Shown: positions 28,234-38,174 of the stretch, one piece after another
How the letters are laid out: each line of letters opens with the position of its first letter
Position numbering within the stretch: the stretch's first letter is position 1
Assembly (NCBI GenBank): GCA_009192285.1
Contig: WBVU01000012.1
Location: forward strand, 682,001 to 746,000
DNA: 64,000 bases
Direction: 5' to 3'
DNA from: Morchella semilibera
Taxonomy: Eukaryota > Ascomycota > Pezizomycetes > Pezizales > Morchellaceae
Program-made: the position numbers and the translations under genes
Notes under the pieces: model-generated
Seen by the model: only the letters and a program-made list of their open reading frames with translations
What the model was told of the DNA's origin: nothing
Databases searched by the model: none

Positions 28234-28675
28234 TACATGTACTTACATGTAGGTTAAAAGTATTGAGTGCAAATCTGACTACACGTATGCGGGGTCCCCG
28301 CTTCCACCTATTCTCTCCCGGACCGGTTGGGGGAGCTTTCGGTTGTCGAGGGAAAGATTAAAAGGTTGGCCCATGTATTTTTGTGCCAGTTAGGTAAATA
28401 AGGGTCATTGTAGTTCACCATAGATCATGGAGTATCACTCGAATTTGAGATCCCGAAGGGAGGATGTTTTTTTTGTTCAATTAATCTGATAAGATAAACA
28501 CACCAGATTCTCTTATCAGATTCCTCTATTCTTCGTATTTACCCTCGACCCCCGGTACATACATGTATACATGTAGGTTTCCCGTGTGTTTTGGGTGCTA
28601 GCTATACATGAATGTACATGTACATAAAGTACATGTAGTTCCTTTTTCTTTTTTTGTTTAATTCACATACATGTA
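28234..28675. repeat. cluster of seven TACATGTA palindromes
   Basis: Exact copies start at 28234, 28244, 28560, 28568, 28615, 28630 and 28668. Two of them (28630, 28668) share the longer word TACATGTAGTTCC. The cluster lies just beyond the stop codon of the SET-domain gene. A separate 12-bp perfect inverted repeat (28483-28494 with 28511-28522) contains GATAAG and its complement. Confidence 0.75.
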
Positions 28676-28769
28676 GTTCCTTAGAGATGGGGATGTAATT
28701 ATCAGTTACCAGGGAAGTTCATACCTTCGCCTGTTATTTACAAACTTCTTTTCTTTTCGAGATCACGCT

Positions 28770-30479
28770 TTAGCGTAAATCCTCATCTTCCTGGATCTCA
28801 TCTTGATCATCGGCTTGCTGCCCAACACCCTCTTCTTCTGCCATCTTTATTAAGTATCCCTTAACCACTTCGGTCTCCACTAGCAAGTTCTTTTGAACCT
28901 CCAAGTCATCTACCGCCTTCCTCAACAGATTCTTCTCTAGGACTCGCAGTCTCTCCGCCACCTGACCAACTTCACCGGGTACATCCTGCATCTCCTCCTC
29001 TGCGGCCATCAACTCATTCAATTGCTCAATCACCCTTCCCTGGACAAGAGACACCGCTCTTAGCTGGTACACCTCCCACAATGCACTTTTTTCTAGCAGG
29101 CTCTCCAGGTGGGAAATCTCTTCCACCACCTCTCCTTCCCACATCAACAGCAGCTTCCTACTTCCATCATTCTCCTGCAATAGTCTAAATGATAAACCGT
29201 CTTCGTCGTTAACACACATTAGCCAGATAAATGTACCCAGCCAGGTTATCTCCCCACCCAATAGGATGATCCTTAGCCTCGGCGGCTCCCTCATCACTGC
29301 TTCCTTGGCTATACCGAGTGGGTCTTCAGGGTCGCAGTTCAGCTCGAGAGATAGCCACAAGGCGTTCGACATACCGGCATCGATGAACCCGTATGAGAAT
29401 ACCATCTCGGCTGCAGACTTCTCGCTTCCATAGCTGTGACGCCACCATCAGTCATCCTCATAGACGCCAAAGTGTAGTACGTACTTGATAAAAACTTCCC
29501 CTTTTTTTTTGTCTACACCTTCTCTCCATAGCAATACAACGTCACCCTCCTCATCTACGCTATAGTATGCAGTTGGATCACCATGGTTAACAAAGTCCAG
29601 GACAGGCGCCATCCCTACACCCAACCGGGGGAACTGCAACACGCGGGACCGGAAAATCGAATCGATATGGATCCAATCCTCGAGTAATAGTTCCTCTGGA
29701 GGATCCCACCAGTGAGTCCTGCACCATGGCAGGTGGGCCGTGCTGGTCTGTAGATGTGTAAACTCGGTCATGAGGGTGTGCAGCTTGCCTTCTACTGCCT
29801 ATGTGTCAATGATTACGAGGTTAGTTTTTGGGATCTAGTTCCCCTGTAAGGGTGAGATCTGATGGAGCAAAAGAACAGGTGGTTTACAGTAGCTAGACTT
29901 GTGCCTTTAAGAAGATGACGCTCGTGCTCGGTCCAAGTTGTTGGCAGTGCTACCCTATCAGGAAGGAATTTGACATATCTTTCCCAATTCCATAGAATGT
30001 TAGTTACTATCCTTCCTGACTACTACTACCTAAAAAACCATGCTAGTACTGCTAGTAATAGTAACAGCGGTAATAATAGTACAATAGTAGGAGAATTATT
30101 GTAGCACGCCAACTTACTCGCTCCACGCACCCCTTTGTCCAACGCCCAAACCAGCTGCTGTACTAAAACTGACCAACAGAAAAACCATTATTGCACCTCT
30201 GGGGCTCCTTGAGAAGTCCCCAACAGCCCTTAAGACTTCTGCGAGATGGTGGTCATATTTGGCGCGGGCTTCAATGGTGGAAGCGCAGAGTATTAGATCC
30301 TGTGGGATTTTCACGAGCGGCTCTGCATTGTGGTCGTCGTCGTGTTCGTCAGAGGCGGTAAAACTAAAGTGAAGACCGGTGCCAGATGAAGGAGTAGTGA
30401 CGGGCTTTAACGCCAGATGTATCTGGTTTAGGTGTGCGAAGGCGGGGAGGGAGTCTGGGGGCAGGTGGGTGAGGTGCAT
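28770..30479 (-). CDS. SET-domain protein lysine methyltransferase (SETD3/RKM-like), 476 aa
   Basis: Four exons join in frame: 30479-30118, 29978-29888, 29798-29485 and 29433-28770. The introns are 139, 89 and 51 nt. The first has a CTAAC branch site about 20 nt before its acceptor. The spliced protein is 476 aa. The split SET domain runs from about residue 20 to 275: a proline-rich start, WSEYVKFLP at about 119-127 across the first junction, the cofactor/substrate motif DFVNH at 219-223, INYG at 255-258 and FSYGFID near 267. These are the signatures of the Rubisco-LSMT/SETD3 class, which methylates lysine (or histidine) in ribosomal proteins, actin or translation factors using S-adenosylmethionine. 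The C-terminal third is helical and Glu/Gln-rich, as in the substrate-binding domain of this class. The substrate is not predictable here. It is divergently arranged with the aldo/keto reductase at 31436. Confidence 0.85.
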
Positions 30480-30649
30480 TCTTGATTGGTGATGGGGATT
30501 GAGGTTAAGGTATGCAAAGTGTTGCGACGGTATCAGTTATTTGTGAGGCTCTACTTTAAACTCAACATGGATATTCGAATTTAAAGTATCTACTCTACAT
30601 CCCTTGCACCCCAACTGACCCCCCAACTCGCCTATCAATGTCGGCGTTG

Positions 30650-30752
30650 TACAGCGGTGGGTAATAAGTCATCGGATACCCTAGCCACAATTTTGCCTGC
30701 AAACGCGCATTCTGGTAGCGTTTCGTCCGATGATTTATTACCCACCGCTGTA
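30650..30752. mobile_element. 103-bp MITE-like element with 27-bp inverted repeats
   Basis: Arms 30650-30676 and 30726-30752 are inverted repeats with one mismatch in 27. They begin TACAGCGGTGGGTAATAA and end in the mirror image, CCGCTGTA. Flanking bases make GTAC at both outer ends. The 49-bp core is non-coding. The TACAG start and TA edges match the elements at 15364 and 30820, but the arm sequence differs, so a common family is not proven. Confidence 0.7.
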
Positions 30753-30819
30753 CATACGTAGGCGCAGGATTAACTATAGATAATTTTAGACACGTCTCCG
30801 CGCTGTACCTGATTACATG

Positions 30820-30989
30820 TACAGTCTCTCACAGTCACTTGACGAATACTGCCAGTTGACGAACAAGGGACTCTGGGCCAATAGAAGCTAGAGTTGACTG
30901 GAGATCTCGCGGCTTGGCTATTCCCTGCCATACTTGGAATCCCTGTTCGTCAAGTGGCAGTATTCGTCAAGCGACTGTGAAAGACTGTA
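30820..30989. mobile_element. 170-bp MITE-like element with 50-bp inverted repeats, Fot1/pogo-like
   Basis: Arms 30820-30870 and 30940-30989 pair over about 50 bp with few mismatches. The ends read TACAGTCT and AGACTGTA, with TA at both borders as in Tc1/mariner/pogo insertions. Inside the arms are CTTGACGAATAC and TTGACGAAC, and the core has GGGCCAATA; the latter words are shared with the element at 15364. Fungal Fot1/pogo terminal repeats are often of the ACAGTC...ACGAA type, which supports this class. The left end abuts a TACATGTA palindrome (30814), so the insertion may have used its TA. There is no open frame for transposase. Confidence 0.75.
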
Positions 30990-31435
30990 GGTCTTATCTT
31001 CTTATGATCGTCATGTTAATACAATATATTGATTGATATTAATTACTAGTAGTTGTTTTTAGCCTAGGTATTGAATGTTGTCATGTATGTACAATAGAGA
31101 TGTCAACGATATTTGGCCCTTCAACTCGCAATTCGCACAATGTGTTGCGAGTGATCTAAGTATTGACCTGTTTTTTTTCCCCCCTTCTTTTCTATGCTGT
31201 TAGCTTATATCTTCACAGGTTTTTATTCTTCTCCCTCCCTGCTGCTGTAGCCTGTGAGATTTTATCAGCATTATCCAGATCAATCGATTACCAGTGTCAC
31301 TGTGATTGGCCCCGTCTCACTAGCGTTCTAGCCCTCTATCTCAGCCCCTCAGCAACCCCTCATCCCGATCTTCCTCGGCCACAGCTCCCTCCCTTTCAAA
31401 AAAAGAAAGAAAGAAAGAAAGAAAAACATAGCAAA

Positions 31436-32519
31436 ATGGCACGGCCACCTCTCTCTAATGTTCTCCCTCCCTTCGTCCTCGGAACCACAACCTTCAACAG
31501 CCAATACAACGCCGCCCCGCACCTGCTACCCACAACCGCCATCATACACAGGGCCCTTAGTAGTGGCATCGCCGCATTCGACACATCGCCGTACTACGGT
31601 CCGGCCGAGGGCATTCTTGGCGCCGCCCTCTCCACGGCGCCACATGATCGCGCCTCGTACATCATTAGTACAAAGGTCGGCCGTATTTCGGCGGACACGT
31701 TCGACTACTCGCCAAAATGGATCAGGCAGTCGCTGGCGCGCTCGCTGGAGCGGCTGGGACTAGTTATGTGGATATTGTGTACTGCCATGACGTGGAGTTT
31801 GTGAGTCCTGAGGAGGTGCTGGTGGCGGTGAGGACACTGAGGGAACTGAGGGAAGAAGGGAAGCTGAGATATGTGGGCATAAGCGGGTATCCCACGGGCG
31901 TGCTGGTGGAGCTGGCGAAACGCGTCAGGGAGGAGACGGGAGAGGCGTTGGACGCGCTCATGTCGTATGCGCACTATACGCTGCAGAACACGGTGCTTGC
32001 GTCGGAGGGGTTCTGGGACGGTTGGTGGCTGAGGCTGGAGTCAAGTGCGTGCTGAATGGGTCGCCGTTGGGGATGGGGCTGTTGAGGAGCCAGGGTGTGC
32101 CAGTGGGTGGTATGGGCGATTTCACCCGGCGCCGGCGGGGCTTCGGGGAAGGTGTGCGGAGGCGGCTGAGGTGGTTGCTGCGGCGGGGTCGAAGCTGGAG
32201 ACGTTGGCGCTAAGGTTTAGTATTGAGGGGTGGGTGCGGGGATGGGGCGATAGCTGGGTCAGCGGTGGGTCCGGTGGTGGCTGGGAGAAGGGTTGATGCG
32301 GGCGGGATGATGGGCATCTCAGTGGGGAGTGTGAGCTCATTGAAGGAGCTGGAAGAGTTGCTGGCGATCTGGGGGAATGTTGTGGAGGACCTTGAGCGGA
32401 AGCATCTGTATGGAAAAGTGCAAGGAGTATTTGCCAGAGGCGTAGCAGAGAAGAACGATTGGCGCAATTATTCGTGGCCGAGTCCAGGGGAAGGATATGC
32501 CCGTGGTAAGTTGGAGTAA
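31436..32519 (+). pseudogene. D-arabinose 1-dehydrogenase (Ara2-like aldo/keto reductase), broken by four frameshifts
   Basis: Reading across frames gives a near-complete Ara2-type aldo/keto reductase of about 360 aa, close to the family length. Such enzymes oxidise D-arabinose with NAD+ toward D-erythroascorbate. The start ATG follows an A-rich leader. The catalytic tetrad is visible: D49 and Y54 (AFDTSPYYG), K80 (STKVGR) and H118 (YCHD). Later segments are SPLGMGLLRSQGVP, FHPAPAGL, LALRFSIEGWVR, MMGISVGSV and the ending YSWPSPGEGY. The frame changes four times: near 31756-31760 (one base missing in a G run), near 32019-32022 (one G missing), near 32120-32123 (one base missing) and near 32238-32241 (one extra G). 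No introns with GT..AG explain these shifts. It is either a recently decayed gene or one with local homopolymer sequencing errors. The neighbouring SET gene reads cleanly. Confidence 0.85.
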
Positions 32520-33183
32520 TGATATGGCGGTCACTGTGACCAAAGCGGTGGACATTGACATTTGCTACTGCTGCTAGCTAACTAGCTAGCTAACTTGGCC
32601 AAGACCGATTGCATCCTCCCCAGTAAGTTGACGAGGGGGGGGGAGAAAAAAAGAAAAAAGGAACATCGAGCTATAGGTAAATAGCTATATCATCAATAAT
32701 TCGTTAGCAGTAAGGCGTGTCCTTCATTTATTCCTTGTGCCGCAACTGTGCTTCTTAGGCAGATATGCCCTTCCCTCCCATTGACCGTAAAATATCCTTT
32801 GCTCCGGGCGGTGTGCGGTGCGTACACACACATAATTAAACTCCTTTCCGACTGTGATTTGCGTTGCGTGTAGTAGGTATACTGCAGCTGATCAAACCGA
32901 TGGTGTCTTTTTTTTTTTTTCCTCCTCCTTCTCCTGTCCGTTATTCGTCCCCCTTTGTTTTAGAGCTCGGTGGGGGTGAGGTGGGGGGAGGGAGAAATGT
33001 ACTTTATAGAGGGGCTTTTTGTATGCGTGGTGAGGGGCGGGGCAAGAGTGGGCTGAGGTGAGGTGAGGTGAGTGAGATCAGGTGGGTGAAGCCCGGCCAG
33101 GATGGGTTTGGTTAATTCCCTTTTTTTTTTCTCTGGTGCGAGGCCGAGTGAGATCCTGTGGATCTGTGACATGCACCAAGTAT

Positions 33184-33250
33184 GTACTACGGTGTCAAGG
33201 GTAAAACCGCACCGCCGAGTTCTACTCACTTACCCTTCACACCGTAGTAC
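33184..33250. mobile_element. 67-bp foldback element, GTAC-ended family, internally deleted copy
   Basis: It has 21-bp terminal inverted repeats (33184-33204 and 33230-33250) with one mismatch. It matches the element at 24914-25002 along its length, including the loop ACCGCACCGCCG and the right half GTTCTACTCACTTACCCTT, except that 22 bp of the left arm are missing. The arms are therefore asymmetric inside and symmetric only at the ends. Outer ends are GTAC on both sides. Confidence 0.75.
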
Positions 33251-33422
33251 AGCCTCCCTCCGCTATAACGAACCTGCATATCCCAGATTATTAGGTACAG
33301 CGGACGAAATTCCACCATTTTCTATGTGAAATTGAAATTCGGGTCACCAAAACCTGTTTGTAATAGCAAATTTGTGGCTTTATTGGCATTCGGCATATAT
33401 AGCAGAGGTAGAGTACTGTAGG

Positions 33423-33991
33423 TACATGTAGGTAGTAGGCGCACAGGTATTTTGGTGCTCTCCCAGGTGGTGTGCACAATAGGCACTACACCTACATGGA
33501 ATGAGAAACCCGGTCCCTACATACATGTAGTATCGTATCTGCGTGATGTGCTTGACTGACCCTCACAGCTACGTATTTAGTTGTAGGTACCTGGTGTCGC
33601 AGTCTGCAGCTGGCCGGGACGAGGCTAAAATATCCGGGAGGGTGACAGACAATTGGTGCGATTCAACAATGGGTCATTCATCTATTAAAAGATGGAGAGG
33701 TTAGGCCCTAGAATGTGTTGGGACCCGGAGGGTACATGATCAGTACATGTATACGTAGGGAAAGTTGGTATTTGAAAAATAAGGATATATTTTCGACAGT
33801 AGTAGTTAATTGTAAAAGTGATGTTAATTGCTGAATTATGCACCTACTATCGACGCTCCAGCTTGAATTCGACTTGGGGGGCGAAGAGTGGTGGGTCTTG
33901 GGAGTTGACATGATATGAGTGATCCATGGTGAGAGACTGGGTGATTACATGTAGTGACACTGTCAGTGAAAATAGCTAAAAGGTACATGTA
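33423..33991. repeat. cluster of five TACATGTA palindromes
   Basis: Exact copies start at 33423, 33522, 33744, 33946 and 33984, in AT-rich non-coding DNA just beyond the short foldback element. Confidence 0.7.
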
Positions 33992-36900
33992 ACATATGTA
34001 AAAAAAATATTTTTTTTATAATTGAAATAATATAGTGATATCCATGGGCTTACTGTTTAAATTCACTACGTAGAACAATTCATGTTATATTCCGACCCTT
34101 TACTCTTTTGAGCCGTGTTAGTGATTGAGTCTGTAGTGAGAAAAGATAAGATAAGAAAGTGATAGTAGATAAGATCCTCGTGCGTCTCAGAGTCCTGATT
34201 TCAAAGCGCAGGAGATGTGGAGACCGGCCGACTGGATTATTCTAAATATTTGCTGGTACCAACGCACTGCAGTTTACGCACGATACTATCGCCCCCATTA
34301 ATGCAAGCCCTCCCCTCTTGTCCGCATATACGTTCAATGGATTCAAAGTCGGAATTTCCCGGAGGTACCAGAGTAACAAGTCTCATTATTTCCCTCCCAG
34401 GCATTACGGCCCCCATACGAGCTAAACTAGCTTGCTGGTGCCCATCGCTAGTTCGTACAGGAAAGATAGATTTATTACACTCCACGTTGATCGACCCCTC
34501 CCCAGACTCCAGGAGGCAGAGGTAGTACTCAAACTGTTTTATTTTTTCGCTTATCCCCCCCGCGCCGGAAGGAGGCGTTTAGCCCTCAATCTTTTGGCCC
34601 CCCTTTCATTGAATGCTCATATCATGTGAGGTTTATAGCTTAGTTGGACATGCATCATGGTTTACAATTGGCCACGAGTTACTGGATATAGTCTGTCTTG
34701 CAGCTATTTCGATATATAAAAGTAAAAAATGAAAAAAAGAAGGAAGGAAACCGACCTTATGCTTAAGCGGCCCTTGGCCCTCTGGCATGGATCCCACGAG
34801 GTACTTTCGAGTGATATTCAATGAGCGAGTAAAAATATGGTTATCGAGAGACTCGCTTGGGCCAATCTTATCTTCCTCCTGCGTCTACATGTTTTGCCGA
34901 GAGTTAATTGATTGAGTTGTGTAGGGTTCCTGCATGAGTAATTGGCAAGGGCGTTAAAACATCTACACACTCTAGATCTATCGGTGCCGTGTATTTACAT
35001 TGCACGCTGCCATAGCGTATCCCTTTTGAATGATTGAGTGTGCCCACTATTTCTCCCTGGGTAATTACCCCTTCATGGAGATATATTCGAAATTAAAATT
35101 TGGCCCGTTTGAGCGGGTGTGTGAGGCGCCTTGGAGTATCATCTACCGCCTTGATAAGCACTTTATTAAGCAATATATAAAAAGTGATTTTACCGATATC
35201 TTGCTCTGCACTGACGATTGTTAGATTTTTGACCCTCAGTAGAACACCAAGAATCAATATTTGAGACGCCCCTCGACAAAGCCGCTATTCGAGGGACTCC
35301 GATTGAATTGCGAATACGGTATATGCCGCTTGAAACCACCCAGCTCAAGTGCAGGTTTTATTTTTTCCGTGAGACCGCATAAGTTTTTTTTTTTTTTTTT
35401 TGCCGTGGGAGGCGGGGAGGTATGTGGAAATACTTTCTCAAAGTGGTTATATTTAAGAATGCTGTCGATGGTATTAGTCGTTATGAAATAACGAGTAGCC
35501 TCAACATACAAAAGGTGTAGCCCGTGACATGCTTGCTGAACATGCCCCCGCCCCCACCATCCCCGCCCCTTTTGTTTCTCGTTGCCTTTCGGCACAACTT
35601 CCAATTATAATAGTCCATCGATATCGATGACAGAATGGAGCTCGCCAGGTTCATCGGTGATCACTCGAGGGGCGCGTATCGATCTACTTCCACGTTTTTC
35701 TCGCGTGTTCCCATTAATAGTGGTATTAGCGGTGAGTGTCGCATGGGTGACCGGCTTCATCCTGCAGGCGGTCGGCCGCAAAGTCTGTCCAGGTTCATCA
35801 AGGTGGTGGTTCATGGGAAGTTCCCTGGAGAAAGGGTGAGCACTAGCCAATTGGCGAATTGGGCACAACTAACGGTACCTGAAACTCTCCAGTTTTCCTG
35901 AATGTACCTATTCTTAATGACTAGGTATCTGTTATTTGGGATGGTAGAGATCTCTAGAGAGAAGTAGGGGGATGTTCTGTTGGGTACATACATGTAGATA
36001 GAACCTGGGAAACGCAAGAAGGAGGTTAGTGTATGTTGTGTAATATTCCCGTAATCCGTACTCGCCAAACAACCACTCACAACTACATGCACTAATGACT
36101 CCTGACTGTGATGTGCGATTCGGATGCTACTATTGCCTAAATACCCTTTTTCAATGAAGACTAGTTGCTGCGCTGGTGATCCTTACTGTCTTGATTAATA
36201 ATTATTGATTTGAGGTATATTTCTCTAGAAAATTGGTTCTGCAAATTGCATTTGCTGGCTACGATAATTCTCGGAGTGCTCTGGTGTCTTTACGACTGAA
36301 AACAGCCGGGGGCTCGAGGGGGGGGACTTAACTCTAGGTATTCGGCGATTGATAGTTTTGTATAAACCCACCAACCACGTGTGCCACATTCGGGTCTCAG
36401 CTGGCAAACCTCCAATTCTGTCTCGGGGTCTTACACTCAGAACACACCCAAGAACAGCAGTCTCTCACTGATTCCTTATGAGACATATGGATCGGAAAAG
36501 CCGATTCCCTTCCCGAGAAACCTTCCCGAATCTCTTGGGAAGACTCCAAGGCTCCAAGAATGGCCAAGCAATTGAGGAGGTCGAACTCGCGAAATCTAAC
36601 TATTGCACATCGAATGATCATTTCCCACCACCTTTTCCCTTTCCCCTTCCTGTCCAGGCTGTCTTATTTACCACGCGTCATTAACCTCATGCTCATGCAA
36701 TGCAGAGTGCAGTGCACTGTGGAAGGATGGTCCCTGCAAGATGGATTTTTTCTCTCCCTCACTCTTGACTTCCTCAGCCCTCCCGTATCATATTCTTTTT
36801 TTTTTCACTTCCTTCATCTTCCGGAGATATCGATAACCGGATTTGCAGGCCGTAAAGGCCCGAATCTCACTGACAGGGGAGATGAGAAAGGGCGATCATT

Positions 36901-37858
36901 CACACAAATGAAACGCCATCGGTGGGGTGTTTTGGGTGTTTGGAATGGGCCTCATCGAAACAAGGTACCGTAGGTACATGTATTAGAGATACCGTATGTA
37001 TGTAAATAAGTTGCTTGCGCTCCATGGAGAAAAATGCCACATGGGGGGGGGGGGGAACCCTGGACTGTGGGCGAGGTCGAAAAATTAAATTAACCCTGCC
37101 AGTACTCTCTTACTCTCTAAGCTACCTGCTAGAGTACTATAGAGATGATGGGGCAAATCTGTTGGGAGATGGAGGGAGGGACCTTACATACTGGCCTGTC
37201 TGTATACTTTGTATAACATGCCTACCTTTAAACTCCTCATTTGAACACCAGATCCAGCCAGTGCTACAGAAGAAGGAGTTCAATATCAAGCTTCCCCGCC
37301 TTTCTAAACGGTCGGTTTTTGCTGGTTGAGGATTGGCGTACTATTATTATACAGGGAATAGTCATGTACATCCTGGGATTACCCTGGTTTGTATCCTGGG
37401 CCATTCCTGGCCATTTCTGCTGACGACACCCCATTGACAGGAGCAATCGCTCTTGCCCTTCTATCCACACTTACCTATTCTCACCTCCCAAGAAAGGTCC
37501 CTCCGCTACTCGACCCTCGATCACTACGCATACTGGTATAGTAAATACCACACATGTACATGATACAATTAGGTAGGGTGTTCTCGGTTTTCATTCCACA
37601 GTGACTGACTGGTCCACTGCCACCACCACCACCCACCACCACCCACCCACCACCAAGGCACCAGTTCTCCCGCTAACAGCTAACTGGCCTACAGATCTTT
37701 TTGCCCCTTGAGAGCTTCGCCTGATCACAGTAAAAGTCTACTAGAGCCTTGTTAGTTGGTTTGCTCGTTTCTCCCCACACTGCCCCAGGTTGCCAGGTAT
37801 CATCCTCGTCTTCTCCACATTTCCCAGGCTTTACCATACATCCACCCCATCCTTCTTG

Positions 37859-37984
37859 ATGCACCTGACTCCATTTGAGAAGGAGACGACAACACCGCCA
37901 GCAAGATCAAGAAGAGGAGGAGGAGGAGGAAACGTCCCAGGGAAGCAGCAGCAGCAGCAGCAACAGGAACAACCACGATATTAG
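37859..37984 (+). other. upstream open reading frame in the Cat8/FacB leader (41 codons)
   Basis: An ATG at 37859 opens a 41-codon frame ending at a TAG 190 bp before the main start. The predicted peptide has a Gly run followed by a Gln run encoded by GGA and CAG repeats. I see no other ATG between its stop and the main ATG. Whether it lies in the mature transcript depends on the unknown transcription start and any leader intron, so a role in translation control is only a possibility. Confidence 0.3.
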
Positions 37985-38174
37985 AGGCGCCGGAGAAATA
38001 AACTGTCCCGAGGGAAAGGGTTTACTTTTTATTTTTTATCTTACTATACCATTTAACTACCAAACAGCGGTCGATCATTTAACCGCGTCCCTTTCTGTTG
38101 AAAACCCTTCATCCATCCCCCACCCACACCCAAGTTCCCTTTCTTATCGACACCGACATCAACAATCTACAAAG

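Larger units (their letters stand above)
17804..28769. other. 11-kb intergenic region, no supported gene
   Basis: No frame here carries a recognisable domain. The first 800 bases are very T-rich on the plus strand and probably include the 3' UTR of the preceding gene. The remainder holds simple repeats, two dense clusters of TACATGTA, several hairpins and two members of the GTAC-ended foldback family, all listed separately. It also has a perfect 21-nt hairpin at 22461-22481 (TGGTAAGTCT, one base, then its complement) and a 12-bp imperfect inverted repeat at 22121-22151. A tRNA-like start at about 23741 lacks the rest of a tRNA. Confidence 0.6.
30480..31435. promoter_or_regulatory. divergent promoter region between SET gene and aldo/keto reductase
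   Basis: These 956 bp separate two start codons on opposite strands and must hold both promoters. They contain two MITE-like elements (30650-30752 and 30820-30989) 67 bp apart. The last 270 bp before the reductase start are pyrimidine-rich and end in an AAAG-repeat leader just before the ATG. No clear TATA box was assigned. Confidence 0.5.
32520..38174. other. intergenic region upstream of the Cat8/FacB gene, no supported gene
   Basis: No domain-bearing frame was found. It contains one foldback element (33184-33250), a cluster of TACATGTA (33423-33991), several homopolymers, and a CCA-rich stretch at 37620-37663. The last 300 bp are the likely leader of the zinc-cluster gene, with GGA and CAG repeats at about 37912-37970 and one upstream open frame. 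Confidence 0.55.

Noticed and set aside
31436-32519. Introns as the explanation for the frame changes in the aldo/keto reductase
   Set aside because: The protein continues across each switch with at most one base to skip or add, and no GT..AG pair fits.
33998-34017. A/T-run palindrome (A8 T A T8 type)
   Set aside because: It is a trivial consequence of adjacent A and T homopolymers.
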